Positions 44,776 through 53,822 of a DNA stretch of 64,000 nucleotides are shown one piece after another. A model generated the notes under the pieces. That model did no database searches. It was given only the letters and a program-made list of their open reading frames with translations, and was not told where the DNA came from. Source of the DNA: Pirellulaceae bacterium. Lineage in GTDB: Bacteria > Planctomycetota > Planctomycetia > Pirellulales > Pirellulaceae. Numbering within the stretch: the first letter of the stretch is position 1; every line of letters starts with the position of its first letter. The position numbers were made by a program, and so were the translations under genes. Where the stretch lies: the NCBI GenBank assembly GCA_029243025.1, contig JAQWSU010000018.1, positions 327,233 through 391,232 on the forward strand, written 5' to 3'.

Positions 44776-45609
44776 ATGCGATCGATCGCCATCATCAATC
44801 AGAAGGGTGGAGTCGGTAAAACGACAACGGCCGTCAATTTAAGCGCCGGTCTCGCCACCTTGGGACAGCGAGTCTGTCTTGTGGACCTCGATCCACAAGC
44901 CCATGCGTCGCTCCATCTGGGCATCACCCCACACGGTCCTGGCACTTCGATTTACGACGTCTTAATTGGCGACGCAGCCTTAGATGACGTACGGAGCGAG
45001 ATTCATCCCGGTTTGTCCTTAATCCCTTCGCACATCGACTTGGCAGCAGCCGAAGTCGAACTCGCTGGTGAAGTCGGGCGAGAAGTCATCCTGCGTGACA
45101 AGTTGCTTCAGCAAGAGAGCGAGTACGATTTCTTAATCATCGACTGCCCACCCTCCTTGGGTGTGTTGACCTTGAATGCCTTGGTCGCAGTCCACGAAGT
45201 ATTTCTTCCACTCCAGCCTCACTTTCTGGCATTACACGGCCTGAGCAAATTATTAGAGACGATCGAAGTCGTCATTCGGCGATTAAATCGCGAGCTACGA
45301 CTGACGGGGGTCGTGTTCTGTATGTTTGAATCGGCGACTCGACTTGCCCAAGAAGTAACCGGCGACGTCGAGCAATTCCTCAGCTCCGTACAACAACCGG
45401 AGTGCCCCTGGTACGGTGCGCAAATCTTCCCTAGTCGGATTCGGCGGAACATTCGGCTGGCCGAGGCTCCCAGTTTTGGTCAAACGATCTTCGAATACGC
45501 CCCGCACTCAAATGGAGCGTTAGATTACCGAAGTCTTGCAGAAGAGGTTTTAAATCCGGTTCAGTCGGTGGTACCGAATCATGGATCAGGCACGCAGATC
45601 ATCCGTTGA
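44776..45609 (+). CDS. parA: ParA family ATPase
   Basis: 277 residues. The deviant Walker A is KGGVGKTT at about 10-17, Walker A' follows as LVDLDPQAHAS and Walker B as FLIIDCPPSLG near 120. A C-terminal basic stretch (SRIRRNIRLAEAPSFGQ) is the DNA-contact region of Soj-type ParAs. AAAAGGAG stands 8 bases before ATG 44776 and TATACT at 44712-44717 could be the -10. No parB lies next to it, so it may be an orphan that positions cargo other than the chromosome. Confidence 0.9.
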   Translation: MRSIAIINQKGGVGKTTTAVNLSAGLATLGQRVCLVDLDPQAHASLHLGITPHGPGTSIYDVLIGDAALDDVRSEIHPGLSLIPSHIDLAAAEVELAGEVGREVILRDKLLQQESEYDFLIIDCPPSLGVLTLNALVAVHEVFLPLQPHFLALHGLSKLLETIEVVIRRLNRELRLTGVVFCMFESATRLAQEVTGDVEQFLSSVQQPECPWYGAQIFPSRIRRNIRLAEAPSFGQTIFEYAPHSNGALDYRSLAEEVLNPVQSVVPNHGSGTQIIR

Positions 45610-46037
45610 AACCTGCCGGGTCAGCCCCGACGAGGATCGGTTTATTCGTGCACCGCATCATTCTAGAGGGTTCCGCCAATTCGCAGCTTCCCGTCGGACC
45701 CTAGCAGTCACACGGAATGGGTCATCTTGAAGGCTAGCCGGTGAACTTGACGCGAACAGCACAACGCCTCACCAGTGTTCGGATTGCGTAACGAGTACGG
45801 GTTCCTAGGGGCCAAGTCTTTCCCTTTTCCTGATTCGGAATCTGTTTGGTGCTGTTCGCGGGGCTCCTCGAGACGATGTCATTAAGCGGAATGATACCAG
45901 GATTTAGATGATGTCCTCCTGCAACGGAATTGCAAGCGTAGGAACGGAAACCATCATGACACTTCTATGTCCTCCTTCAGTGGTGAGCACCACTGACAAG
46001 ACGGCGCACAACGTCGATCTACGAAGTAAGGAGACAC
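45610..46037. other. Intergenic region between parA and a BBP7-like gene
   Basis: About 430 bases with no supported gene; the main feature is the 12-bp inverted repeat listed separately. AAGGAG at 46028-46033 is the ribosome site of the next gene. Confidence 0.45.
45751..45860. repeat. 12-bp perfect inverted repeat
   Basis: CGCGAACAGCAC (45751-45762) and GTGCTGTTCGCG (45849-45860) are exact reverse complements 86 bases apart. A small palindrome, GATTCGGAATC, and other short pairs lie in between, so a folded RNA is possible. No T run follows. Confidence 0.7.
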
Positions 46038-46040
46038 ATG

Positions 46041-47396
46041 ATGAGCAAAATCGTCCACTGGGGTGTCATATTTTCTGTTTGCGGATTGACCAGCACTTTG
46101 CCAGCACAAACCCCTTGGGGAACGGCGAACGGTTGGCTGGCAAAAACCAATACAAACGATGATCCGGCACTGACTTTCCCGACGAACAGGCAAGAACAAC
46201 CGACTCCACCGCCGCCCCCACCCGAGGCTGAACCCACCTCGACAGCGGAAACAATACCGGGGCCCAACAACTCATCCATCGGTTCCGGCGCTTCGGTCGG
46301 TTCCGGCGTAATCGACAACCGGCCTCAAACCGCCGTCCAATTCTCTACCCACCATGATGAATTTGGCTGTGCCGATCGGTTATGCCAGCCCTCAGCAGCT
46401 TGCGGATCTACTTGGTTCGGTGGCGTCTACGTCCTTGGACTCAGCCTCACCGACGACCACGGCGTGGAACTGAGTTACGACGGAGCGAACCCCTATCCTG
46501 CCGCGCTCGCCACCGACTCGACCGATATGAAATCGGGCCTGGGATTTGAAACACGACTGGGCAAGTACCTCAACAACGGCTACGGAGTCGAAGTCAGTTA
46601 TTGGGGTGTGTTCCCACAGCAACAGGAGCTCTCAGTATGCAGCACCTGTGACAACTTGGATTTGGCGTCAGCGATTGATTTCGATGGTTTGATTTACAAC
46701 AGCGGGTCAATCCGTGACAGCGTTTCTTTCTGGTACGGAACCCCGGAGAATCCGGCGTTCGTTCATCGCTTGCGGCGCAACTTTGAAGCTCACAACATCG
46801 AAATTAATTTACTTCGCAACCCCTCCAGGCGTGGGGGTTGCACACACTTTGAGTTGATCGCCGGTTTTCGATACCTTCAACTCAACGAGGAATTTGGTTT
46901 CGACACCAATTTCTCAGGCGAGTCGTTTGGTAGCGACCCGGCCAATGAACTTTTCTATGAAATCGACGTCGACAATCACTTATTTGGATTCCAGGTCGGC
47001 GGTCGAATGGACCATTACATTTATCGCAAATTAGCTATCCATGGAGGAAGCAAATTCGGACTTTTCGGAAATCACATCACTCACAAACAAGCTCTCACAA
47101 GCGGCGACGGTACACGGGCGACCAATTTAATTACGGAAGAAGACTATCGCTTCAACGTATCCGACAACGAGGCCGCTTTCGTCGGGGAACTTTTTGCCGG
47201 AGTGTCTTACGATGTGTGCTACAACTGGCGACTAACGGGCGGATACCGTGCGGTCGCTGCTTGCGGGGTCGCCCGCTCGACGAGCAACATCCCACTTGCA
47301 GGCGAGTTTGGCAGCGCCGAACGATACCGAGCAACCAACTCGAGCGATTACCTGTTACTACACGGCGCCCACATGGGCATCGAATACAACTGGTAA
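46041..47396 (+). CDS. BBP7-like outer-membrane beta-barrel protein
   Basis: 451 residues from ATG 46041, seven bases after AAGGAG; ATG 46038 is one codon upstream. A signal peptide (VHWGVIFSVCGLTSTLPAQ) is followed by a Pro-rich linker with PPPPPP and a beta-rich domain with alternating aromatic residues, for example WFGGVYVLGLSLTDD near 135 and HGAHMGIEYNW at the extreme C-terminus, which ends in Trp in the way of many outer-membrane barrels. The pattern matches BBP7 proteins of planctomycetes. Two pairs of Cys lie at the N-terminal end of the barrel. Function unknown. Confidence 0.7.
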   Translation: MSKIVHWGVIFSVCGLTSTLPAQTPWGTANGWLAKTNTNDDPALTFPTNRQEQPTPPPPPPEAEPTSTAETIPGPNNSSIGSGASVGSGVIDNRPQTAVQFSTHHDEFGCADRLCQPSAACGSTWFGGVYVLGLSLTDDHGVELSYDGANPYPAALATDSTDMKSGLGFETRLGKYLNNGYGVEVSYWGVFPQQQELSVCSTCDNLDLASAIDFDGLIYNSGSIRDSVSFWYGTPENPAFVHRLRRNFEAHNIEINLLRNPSRRGGCTHFELIAGFRYLQLNEEFGFDTNFSGESFGSDPANELFYEIDVDNHLFGFQVGGRMDHYIYRKLAIHGGSKFGLFGNHITHKQALTSGDGTRATNLITEEDYRFNVSDNEAAFVGELFAGVSYDVCYNWRLTGGYRAVAACGVARSTSNIPLAGEFGSAERYRATNSSDYLLLHGAHMGIEYNW

Positions 47397-47598
47397 TTCA
47401 GTCGAAGACAAGCAAACCTCGCTTCGTTTCACTGGACTAGGCTTTCGTTTCATTCGAGACGGAGGCCTTTGTTCTTTTACACCGCACCCTCCATGACGCC
47501 ATGTCGTAGAACAAAGGTCGAATCCGATCAACAACTTCAGATGCCCAACTCAGTGAAGAAAGAAGTCTGAAGAAAGATAGTCAGACGGAGCGAAGATC

Positions 47599-48168
47599 TC
47601 AAACAATGACACTTGTCAGAGCCAGGAATTCTGGATGATTCCTAACCGGGTTAAAATCCGGTTCATCAAACACAAGGTTGCGATAGTCGGGGTCAAGATC
47701 AAAGGCCCTGGCCAGATGAGCCAACGTCAACCCAACGTTGCTCGCCAAACTCCAATAACAGGCGAGATTGTAGTAAATTATCCCTTGGCAAGTATCCACT
47801 TCCAAAGCGTCTTCCATCGACTCAATCGCCAAATCCAGACGCCCCATTCTCTTGAAACACCAAGCGAGCGCCAGATAAATGTGCGTGTTACTTGGATCAA
47901 ACTGTGAGGACCGAACTAACACATCGATGGCAAGATCGTAACGTTCCATAAAACGGTAGGCCTGTCCGCGCAGGTAACAAGCACGACCGTGATTGGATTC
48001 GTTCGCCTCTAACCGATCCAATGCATCAATCGCCCGCTGAGCCAACTTACAACGCAGCACGGAACACAATGGCGACTGATCAGAGGTCGCCATAATGAGA
48101 TCCAAATAGCCCTCAGCCTCCTGCATGAGTTGCTGTCGTCGAATTCGAGAATAACCAGACACGTTCAC
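47599..48168 (-). CDS. TPR-repeat protein
   Basis: 189 residues from GTG 48168, which has GAGGA 5-6 bases upstream and begins with VNVSGYSRIRRQQLMQEAEGYLDLIM, a start I have seen in planctomycete TPR proteins. TPR hairpins follow: GRACYLRGQAYRFMERYDLAIDVLVRSSQFDP, HIYLALAWCFKRMGRLDLAIESMEDALEVD and IIYYNLACYWSLAS. The end is EPDFNPVRNHPEFLAL. No signal or membrane span. It probably works as a protein-protein scaffold; the partner is unknown. Confidence 0.8.
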   Translation of the reverse strand: MNVSGYSRIRRQQLMQEAEGYLDLIMATSDQSPLCSVLRCKLAQRAIDALDRLEANESNHGRACYLRGQAYRFMERYDLAIDVLVRSSQFDPSNTHIYLALAWCFKRMGRLDLAIESMEDALEVDTCQGIIYYNLACYWSLASNVGLTLAHLARAFDLDPDYRNLVFDEPDFNPVRNHPEFLALTSVIV

Positions 48169-48450
48169 CGGTCCTCGCCTGCTGCAGTCTGGAAATCGGT
48201 CCGTTGCAATCGAGATTTTACCGATCGCACGCCACGACCCCAAGGGTTATGCCTGCGTTCAAAGTTGCTTTTCAGCAATGTGCTACCTCCAATTCTAATC
48301 AGGCAATGGCGAACGACAACAAGGGAACAACCGATCCGATAAACTCGATGTATCAATCCGATTATTCCAACCCTGATCACAACTTAGAATCTGGCAGAAT
48401 TGATTGACTTGCAACGTCAAGAGATCTATCAATCTGTCGGGGCACAAGCC

Positions 48451-48488
48451 GAAAAAAAAGATTTGCCTCGGCGGCATGAGCCGAGGCC
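48451..48488 (-). terminator. Putative terminator facing the minus strand
   Basis: On the minus strand GCCTCGGC and GCCGAGGC pair (8 bp, 7-base loop) and AAATC then eight T follow. It would end a transcript from the right-hand side, where no gene is recognised on that strand. Confidence 0.55.
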
Positions 48489-49255
48489 GTCGAGCGTTGA
48501 AAAATCGATACACACAACCTGTTCGTTGAAATAATGAATCAGCGAAAATCCATTTGCTGGATAAGAATGATTACGAACAGCTCGTGTAAAACATGCTTAA
48601 GGTTTTTCCGCGCATTGTTTTCCGAGCTGTCCCACCAACTGTCGACTAACTCGATTGCGGACCGCTTGTCACTGAAAAAAAGGCTTTCTATTTGCTCACA
48701 AGTAACATATTTTTTCTGCTGCCAACCATTTGAAACTTACACAGGCCGGAGCGTGATCCCTGCAAGTGAACATAAGAATTGAAGTCAACACACGCAAAAA
48801 AGGGTTTACAGGTCCCGGCTGATAGCTGGCAACCTTTGCAAAGAAGGTCCCGAAGACGACCCGGGCTTGAAAACTGCGAGTCGAATCTCACACATTTCAT
48901 AACTATCGTGAGTCGTGGCCCCTGCTTATTCAGATTCTGGAGCAACTTTTTCTCTGGCGCGTCAATCAGGCTAGAAAAATGAGTTGAGAGCTACTGCTGA
49001 TAGAGTCGCACGCACAGCAGTGCTCGCAATTCGATCGCCAAGAAGATTCTGGAAAATCTGAAAGATTCTTGTACGGGGAGAGAGTTCCTCGGTCACTAAC
49101 ATAAGTAGAAGTGGTTTGTCGTAGCCGACTTGCGGAAAAAAAGCATTTACACGACAAATCCACGCTTCGCGACTGTTGTAAGCACGATCGTCCCGACCTA
49201 AACAGCCAGAATATTGGGTGACGACCAAGTTTTTCAAGATCTGAGGTAATTGGCC
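48489..49255. other. Gene-poor region upstream of the large FecR-like gene
   Basis: About 770 bases (about 1.1 kb without a gene counting from the TPR gene start) without a recognised gene. Minus-strand frames of 85 and 88 codons exist (48688-48945 and 48971-49237), the second with a plausible hydrophobic middle, but neither shows a motif. A small RNA or small protein ended by the terminator at 48451 is possible. GAGG 9 bases before ATG 49256 serves the next gene. Confidence 0.4.
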
Positions 49256-51625
49256 ATGCGTTTGACGCTCCGAACTTTGCTCGCCTATCTAGATGATATC
49301 TTGGATGAATCGGATGCGCGCGAATTGCAGCAAAAGATCGACGAAAGTGAAATGGCCACGCAATTGGTTCATCGGATTCGTCAGATCATTGGGCAAACAC
49401 GACTCGACTCACCAGCATTAAATGCCGACGGGATAGCTGGCGATGCGAACACCGTTTCTGAGTATCTCGACAATACCCTTCCCCCGGAATCAGTCCCCGA
49501 ATTCGAACGATCTTGCCTGGACTCAGATGTTCAATTGGGCGAGGTAGCCGCATGTCACCAGATCCTGACCATCGTGTTGGGTGAGCCAGCGGAGATCACA
49601 CCGCAACTTCGAAAGCAGATCTATCAGCTCACTCGAAACTCGAGCGATGAACATGTGGAATCTGTCGCGACGATGGAGCCAACGGAGATGCAGGCGATAG
49701 CTGGCATCGTCGAAACGGTCGATGAGATGAACATCGAACCGATTGCCGAAATCCAACCAAGCGAGACAGCCGGTTATGATTCAGATGAGCATTGGACAAG
49801 TGCACCGGATTATTTACGGAAGCGGGAACGAGGGATGTGGAAGTCCGTCGGTATCGTCGCCATGATCGCGTTCTGCTTGGCTTTTGCTGGTCTACGAGGC
49901 ATGGGTCCGTTAGACCAATCACATCCACTTGCCAATTGGCTGCCAGGGGAACACGTCGCTGCCTTACCGAGTAACGTTGAAAATATCGATATTCCGAAGG
50001 TGACCATTCCGGATCCGGCAACGCAGACCGATGTGGTTCGGGAGGAACCGGCTGATGGAGTAATGGAGCAAGCTGCGAGTCCGAACACGACTTCCGCCCA
50101 ACCCCCAACCGTTTCGGAGTCGCCTGAAATGGTTCCGCCTCAAACCGACATACCCGCAGATAATTCGCCAATCAACGAAGCACCAGAGGTCGGCGCTGTT
50201 GGTTCTGATCGCTCTGCCCCATTGAATCGGGGTACCTTCGAGGCCCCAACGGAGGCTCCTGAACTCGAAGCGACAACAACGGCTACTCCAGACACTCCCG
50301 ACGCACTAACAACTATCCAGCCGAATCGCGAAAATGCTGGAATTATCGATTTGGGCCCTGGCAATTCGGCTCCGAGTGTGGACGACCTGGCCGTGTCGAT
50401 ACCAGCGACCGACACTTCAGACGAAACGACTGCAGTGAACGCGAACTCCAGTCAGGACGAAGCTCGCGAGGTTGGTAAGTTTTTGTCGGAAGATCAGCTG
50501 CTTGCGCGTTTCAATCCGATCTCGAATCTGTGGGATCGGATTCCTGCCCGGGACTCGATTCGCCAACAAGAAGATTTGCTTTCATTTCCGATCTTTCGCC
50601 CCCAAGTGATGCTATCCACTGGTATGCAACTCACGCTTGTCGGACCTGCGAAAATACAGCTATTGCAGCCAGACGCTGACGACTCACCCGGAATTGGCAT
50701 TGAGTTTGGGCGGGCTACGATTGAAACGTTTTCTCAGGTCGGCTCGAAGATCAACTTCGAATGGACGTCGCAGTCGGCAGTCGCCAAGCTGGCGGATATC
50801 AAATCGTCCTTTGCGATCGAAGTATCACGACAATTGATACCCGGATCTGACGTAATTCAAGATTTGGCACATACGGTCACGCACATTTACACCACAAGTG
50901 GTTCCGTCGATTGGCAGATCAACAACAGCGAGCCGATAACGGTCGCCGCCGGGCAGCGTTTGACGATTGTCGACGATCGACAGTCGCAACTGAATGATGT
51001 GTCGACCTATCCGGCATGGATCGACGGAAGCGATGCAAGTCCCCGTGACCCAACCGCGATTCGATCACTTCTTCCCGAAGTCGGCGTCGAACGTCCGGTC
51101 AGCCTTTCCTTGAAAGAACAGGCAGATTCACGACGGCTCGAAGTCCGTTCCTTGGCCGTCTGCAGCCTGGCCTTTCTCGGCGATTTCGACTCGCTTCTGG
51201 TCGCCATGAATGACAATCGCATGAAGGCCTACTGGACAGATGAATACAATGCATTGACTCAGTCGATGACAGTTAGCCCAGAGTCGGCTCAAAAATTACT
51301 GCAAGCGTTGCAGGACAAACACGGTCCCGAAGGACGCGATCTGTTTCGCCTGCTGGCAGGTTTCAATTCGGTTCAACTAAAAGCGGGAAGTGATCAAAAG
51401 CTCGTCAGCTACCTGGATCATCCCTCCAGCGATTTCCGGATCGTCGCCCATGAAAATCTCAAAGCGATCACAGGAATCCCATCGCTGTACATGCCACACT
51501 ACGCGGAAAAACCACGAAAAACCCACGTTTTCAAGTGGAAAGACAAACTCAACAAGGGTCAAATTGTTTACCGCGATCCGCCCGCCATCAGCTTGTTGCT
51601 GGATGGAGAAATAACGGACGAATAA
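49256..51625 (+). CDS. Large membrane protein with anti-sigma-like N-terminus and FecR-like domain
   Basis: 789 residues from ATG 49256. Residues 1-55 (RLTLRTLLAYLDDILDESDARELQQKIDESE) resemble anti-sigma N-terminal domains but lack the zinc Cys/His. One membrane helix lies near 195-215. A long Pro/Thr/Ala-rich linker spans about 230-400. From about 430 to 590 the sequence is beta-rich with GIGIEFGRATIETFSQVG and INNSEPITVAAGQRLTIVD, a FecR-like pattern. A HEAT-like helical end follows, with SLAVCSLAFLGDFDSLLVAM. No sigma gene is adjacent, so the partner is elsewhere or it has another task. Conserved planctomycete type. Confidence 0.72.
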   Translation: MRLTLRTLLAYLDDILDESDARELQQKIDESEMATQLVHRIRQIIGQTRLDSPALNADGIAGDANTVSEYLDNTLPPESVPEFERSCLDSDVQLGEVAACHQILTIVLGEPAEITPQLRKQIYQLTRNSSDEHVESVATMEPTEMQAIAGIVETVDEMNIEPIAEIQPSETAGYDSDEHWTSAPDYLRKRERGMWKSVGIVAMIAFCLAFAGLRGMGPLDQSHPLANWLPGEHVAALPSNVENIDIPKVTIPDPATQTDVVREEPADGVMEQAASPNTTSAQPPTVSESPEMVPPQTDIPADNSPINEAPEVGAVGSDRSAPLNRGTFEAPTEAPELEATTTATPDTPDALTTIQPNRENAGIIDLGPGNSAPSVDDLAVSIPATDTSDETTAVNANSSQDEAREVGKFLSEDQLLARFNPISNLWDRIPARDSIRQQEDLLSFPIFRPQVMLSTGMQLTLVGPAKIQLLQPDADDSPGIGIEFGRATIETFSQVGSKINFEWTSQSAVAKLADIKSSFAIEVSRQLIPGSDVIQDLAHTVTHIYTTSGSVDWQINNSEPITVAAGQRLTIVDDRQSQLNDVSTYPAWIDGSDASPRDPTAIRSLLPEVGVERPVSLSLKEQADSRRLEVRSLAVCSLAFLGDFDSLLVAMNDNRMKAYWTDEYNALTQSMTVSPESAQKLLQALQDKHGPEGRDLFRLLAGFNSVQLKAGSDQKLVSYLDHPSSDFRIVAHENLKAITGIPSLYMPHYAEKPRKTHVFKWKDKLNKGQIVYRDPPAISLLLDGEITDE

Positions 51626-51646
51626 CTCTTACCGTGGGTTAAAAAA

Positions 51647-52759
51647 ATGACAGCCAACTATCGCATTGGAGTGATTGGACATTCGGGACGCGGAAACTTC
51701 GGACACGGCCTGGATCAAGTCTGGCAGTCGTTGCCACAGTGCGAGATTGTCGCCGTCGCCGATGCCGACCCGACAGGTCTTGCGAAAGCTCAAAAGCGTT
51801 TGCAAGTCGACAAGGGTTTTGCCGACTATCGCAAGATGCTCGATCAGGAACGGCCAGATGTCGTCAGTATTTGTCCACGCTGGGCCGATCAACATCATGC
51901 CATGGTGCTGGCCGCAGCAGAACGCGGCATTCACGTTTACCTCGAAAAACCATTTTGTCGAGACCTTGTCGAAGCCGACGCGATCGTGAATGCCTGCGAA
52001 CAACACCAAATCAAGCTCGCGATCGCCTTTCAGACTCGATACAGTCCCAAACTCCCCGTGATCCGCCAGTTGATTGATGGGGGCAAAATTGGCCCTATCC
52101 TGGAATTGAGAGGGCGTGGAAAAGAAGACCGACGCGGCGGTGGCGAAGATCTCTGGGTACTCGGCTCGCACATTTTTAATCTCATGCACTATTTTGGAGG
52201 AGAACCCAATCGTTGCTTCGCCTGGATGCGAGAAAGCGGCCATCAAGTGATGGCAACCGATGTCCGGCAAGGCAACGAAGGACTCGGAGCGCTGGCCGCT
52301 GATCATCTTCAAGCCATCTACCGATTCGACGATGAAGTCACCGGTTTTTTCGGGTCACGACGCAACGCAGGGCCCGGAGGAACGGGGCGATTCGGATTGA
52401 GAATCCTTGGGGAAAAGGGCGCGATCGACCTGTTAACAGGCCACTTACCGGATGCGTATTTACTGGAAGATCCCCTCTGGTCACCCGGACGGAGCAGAAA
52501 GCAATGGGTCCCCATCTCCTCGGCCGGTCCCGGTGAACCCGAACCGCTCACGGATCGAGGCTTACCCGGTGGCAATCAGCTCGCCTGCCAAGACTTGTTG
52601 TCAGCCATTGAAGAAGACCGACAACCCGAGGCCAATGTTTACGAAGCCAGAACCACGGTCGAAATGATTTCAGCAATCTTCGATTCCCATCGCCAGGGCC
52701 TGCCCGTAACTATTCCCTTGGCTTCCCGCGACAATGGACTGACGAAATTGAATACATGA
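51647..52759 (+). CDS. Gfo/Idh/MocA family oxidoreductase
   Basis: 370 residues. The NAD(P)-binding loop is GVIGHSGRGNFG at about 7-18 (a modified GxGxxG), and the EKP motif with the catalytic lysine is HVYLEKPFCRDLVEAD near 98. The second domain has LGSHIFNLMHYFGGEP, with the usual His. No Tat or Sec signal is seen, so it is cytoplasmic. Such enzymes oxidise sugars, inositols or their derivatives. The start lies 21 bases after the FecR-like gene. Substrate unknown. Confidence 0.88.
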   Translation: MTANYRIGVIGHSGRGNFGHGLDQVWQSLPQCEIVAVADADPTGLAKAQKRLQVDKGFADYRKMLDQERPDVVSICPRWADQHHAMVLAAAERGIHVYLEKPFCRDLVEADAIVNACEQHQIKLAIAFQTRYSPKLPVIRQLIDGGKIGPILELRGRGKEDRRGGGEDLWVLGSHIFNLMHYFGGEPNRCFAWMRESGHQVMATDVRQGNEGLGALAADHLQAIYRFDDEVTGFFGSRRNAGPGGTGRFGLRILGEKGAIDLLTGHLPDAYLLEDPLWSPGRSRKQWVPISSAGPGEPEPLTDRGLPGGNQLACQDLLSAIEEDRQPEANVYEARTTVEMISAIFDSHRQGLPVTIPLASRDNGLTKLNT

Positions 52760-53143
52760 TTAGGAATCAAATTCCTCAGGTCGCGACCCTAGATCGACAA
52801 TACTACAACCGACGATCGGCTCCAAACCCAACCGTCGAGCTTGCTCGAGCACCGCTTCGCTTTCGCTACCCGGATTGAACCACAACTCTTGACAATCGAT
52901 AGCGGCAATCTGGGTCAAAAGCTGCTGGCCAATCTCGGGCGAAACATAAAGACTGATTCGATCGAGAGACTGGACAGGCAGTTCGGCCAAAGAACGATAC
53001 ACCGGCAAACCTTCGATCGTCCCAGCCTTCGGATTGATCGGATAGACTTCGTATCCTTGCCGTAGATGAGCTCGAACCGACTTGTTTCCATACTTCTCCC
53101 GATCAGAACTTGCGCCTACAATCGCAACCGACGGTTTGAACAT
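52760..53143 (-). CDS. CoA-binding domain protein
   Basis: 127 residues from ATG 53143, with GGAGG 8-9 bases upstream. Features of the small CoA-binding (YccU-like) family are VAIVGASSDREKYGNKSV at the start, VYPINPKAGTIEGLPVYRSL, the LYVSP strand and LWFNPGSESEAVLEQARRLG. It reads as a single Rossmann-type domain without ligase extensions. Its start is 23 bases from the divergent MogA gene, and its stop directly abuts the Gfo/Idh stop. Confidence 0.85.
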   Translation of the reverse strand: MFKPSVAIVGASSDREKYGNKSVRAHLRQGYEVYPINPKAGTIEGLPVYRSLAELPVQSLDRISLYVSPEIGQQLLTQIAAIDCQELWFNPGSESEAVLEQARRLGLEPIVGCSIVDLGSRPEEFDS

Positions 53144-53166
53144 CTTTGCTGCCTCCTGAGAATTTG

Positions 53167-53703
53167 ATGACCGATACGCCCCCCAAAGCCCCGAACACAA
53201 TCCCGAACGATCACCGAGCGGCTGCTCCAAAAACAATCGTCTGTGCTGTAATTACGATAAGTGATACACGCACACTCGACAATGATCGCGGTGGGCAACA
53301 ACTGATGGACCATCTGGTTTTTGCCGGTCATGAGATTGCCCATCGCGAAATCGTCAAAGATGAGCCGACCTCTATCCGCCAAATCATCCTCCAACTGACT
53401 TCCAGCTCGGTAACCGTGGATGCGATTTTGATGACTGGTGGAACTGGCATCGGAAGCCGTGACCAAACCTTCGAAACCATCAGTGACTTGATTGAAAAAG
53501 AGCTGCCAGGTTACGGAGAACTCTTTCGCCAACTCAGCTATCAGGAAATCGGGCCCGCTGCGATGCTAAGTCGAGCCGTCGGTGGGCTCCGCGGCTCCAC
53601 CCTCCTCCTGACAATGCCAGGTTCACCCGCCGCCGTCAATTTGGCAATGGAACAGCTTATCCTCCCTGAACTTCGCCATTTGGTACAGCAAGCACACAGC
53701 TAA
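53167..53703 (+). CDS. MogA/MoaB-type molybdopterin biosynthesis protein
   Basis: 178 residues. It starts with a Pro-rich tail and then VCAVITISDTRTLDNDRGG, the family N-terminal strand; DAILMTGGTGIGSRDQTFE near residue 86 is the nucleotide/molybdopterin loop, and GSTLLLTMPGSPAAVNLAM near 148 is the second site. MoaB/MogA proteins adenylylate molybdopterin before metal insertion. Start ATG 53167 lacks a strong Shine-Dalgarno; the frame begins 23 bases from the divergent gene. Confidence 0.9.
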   Translation: MTDTPPKAPNTIPNDHRAAAPKTIVCAVITISDTRTLDNDRGGQQLMDHLVFAGHEIAHREIVKDEPTSIRQIILQLTSSSVTVDAILMTGGTGIGSRDQTFETISDLIEKELPGYGELFRQLSYQEIGPAAMLSRAVGGLRGSTLLLTMPGSPAAVNLAMEQLILPELRHLVQQAHS

Positions 53704-53822
53704 CGCTAGCAACAGTCGCCGAGTCAGCGCAAATGCGAGGAAGTGATCTAGAGTTACGGTGCACGATGACGTATCGTTTCCGCCACCGGGAAACTGGGGG
53801 ATCGTGGAAAAGGAGTGGAACG

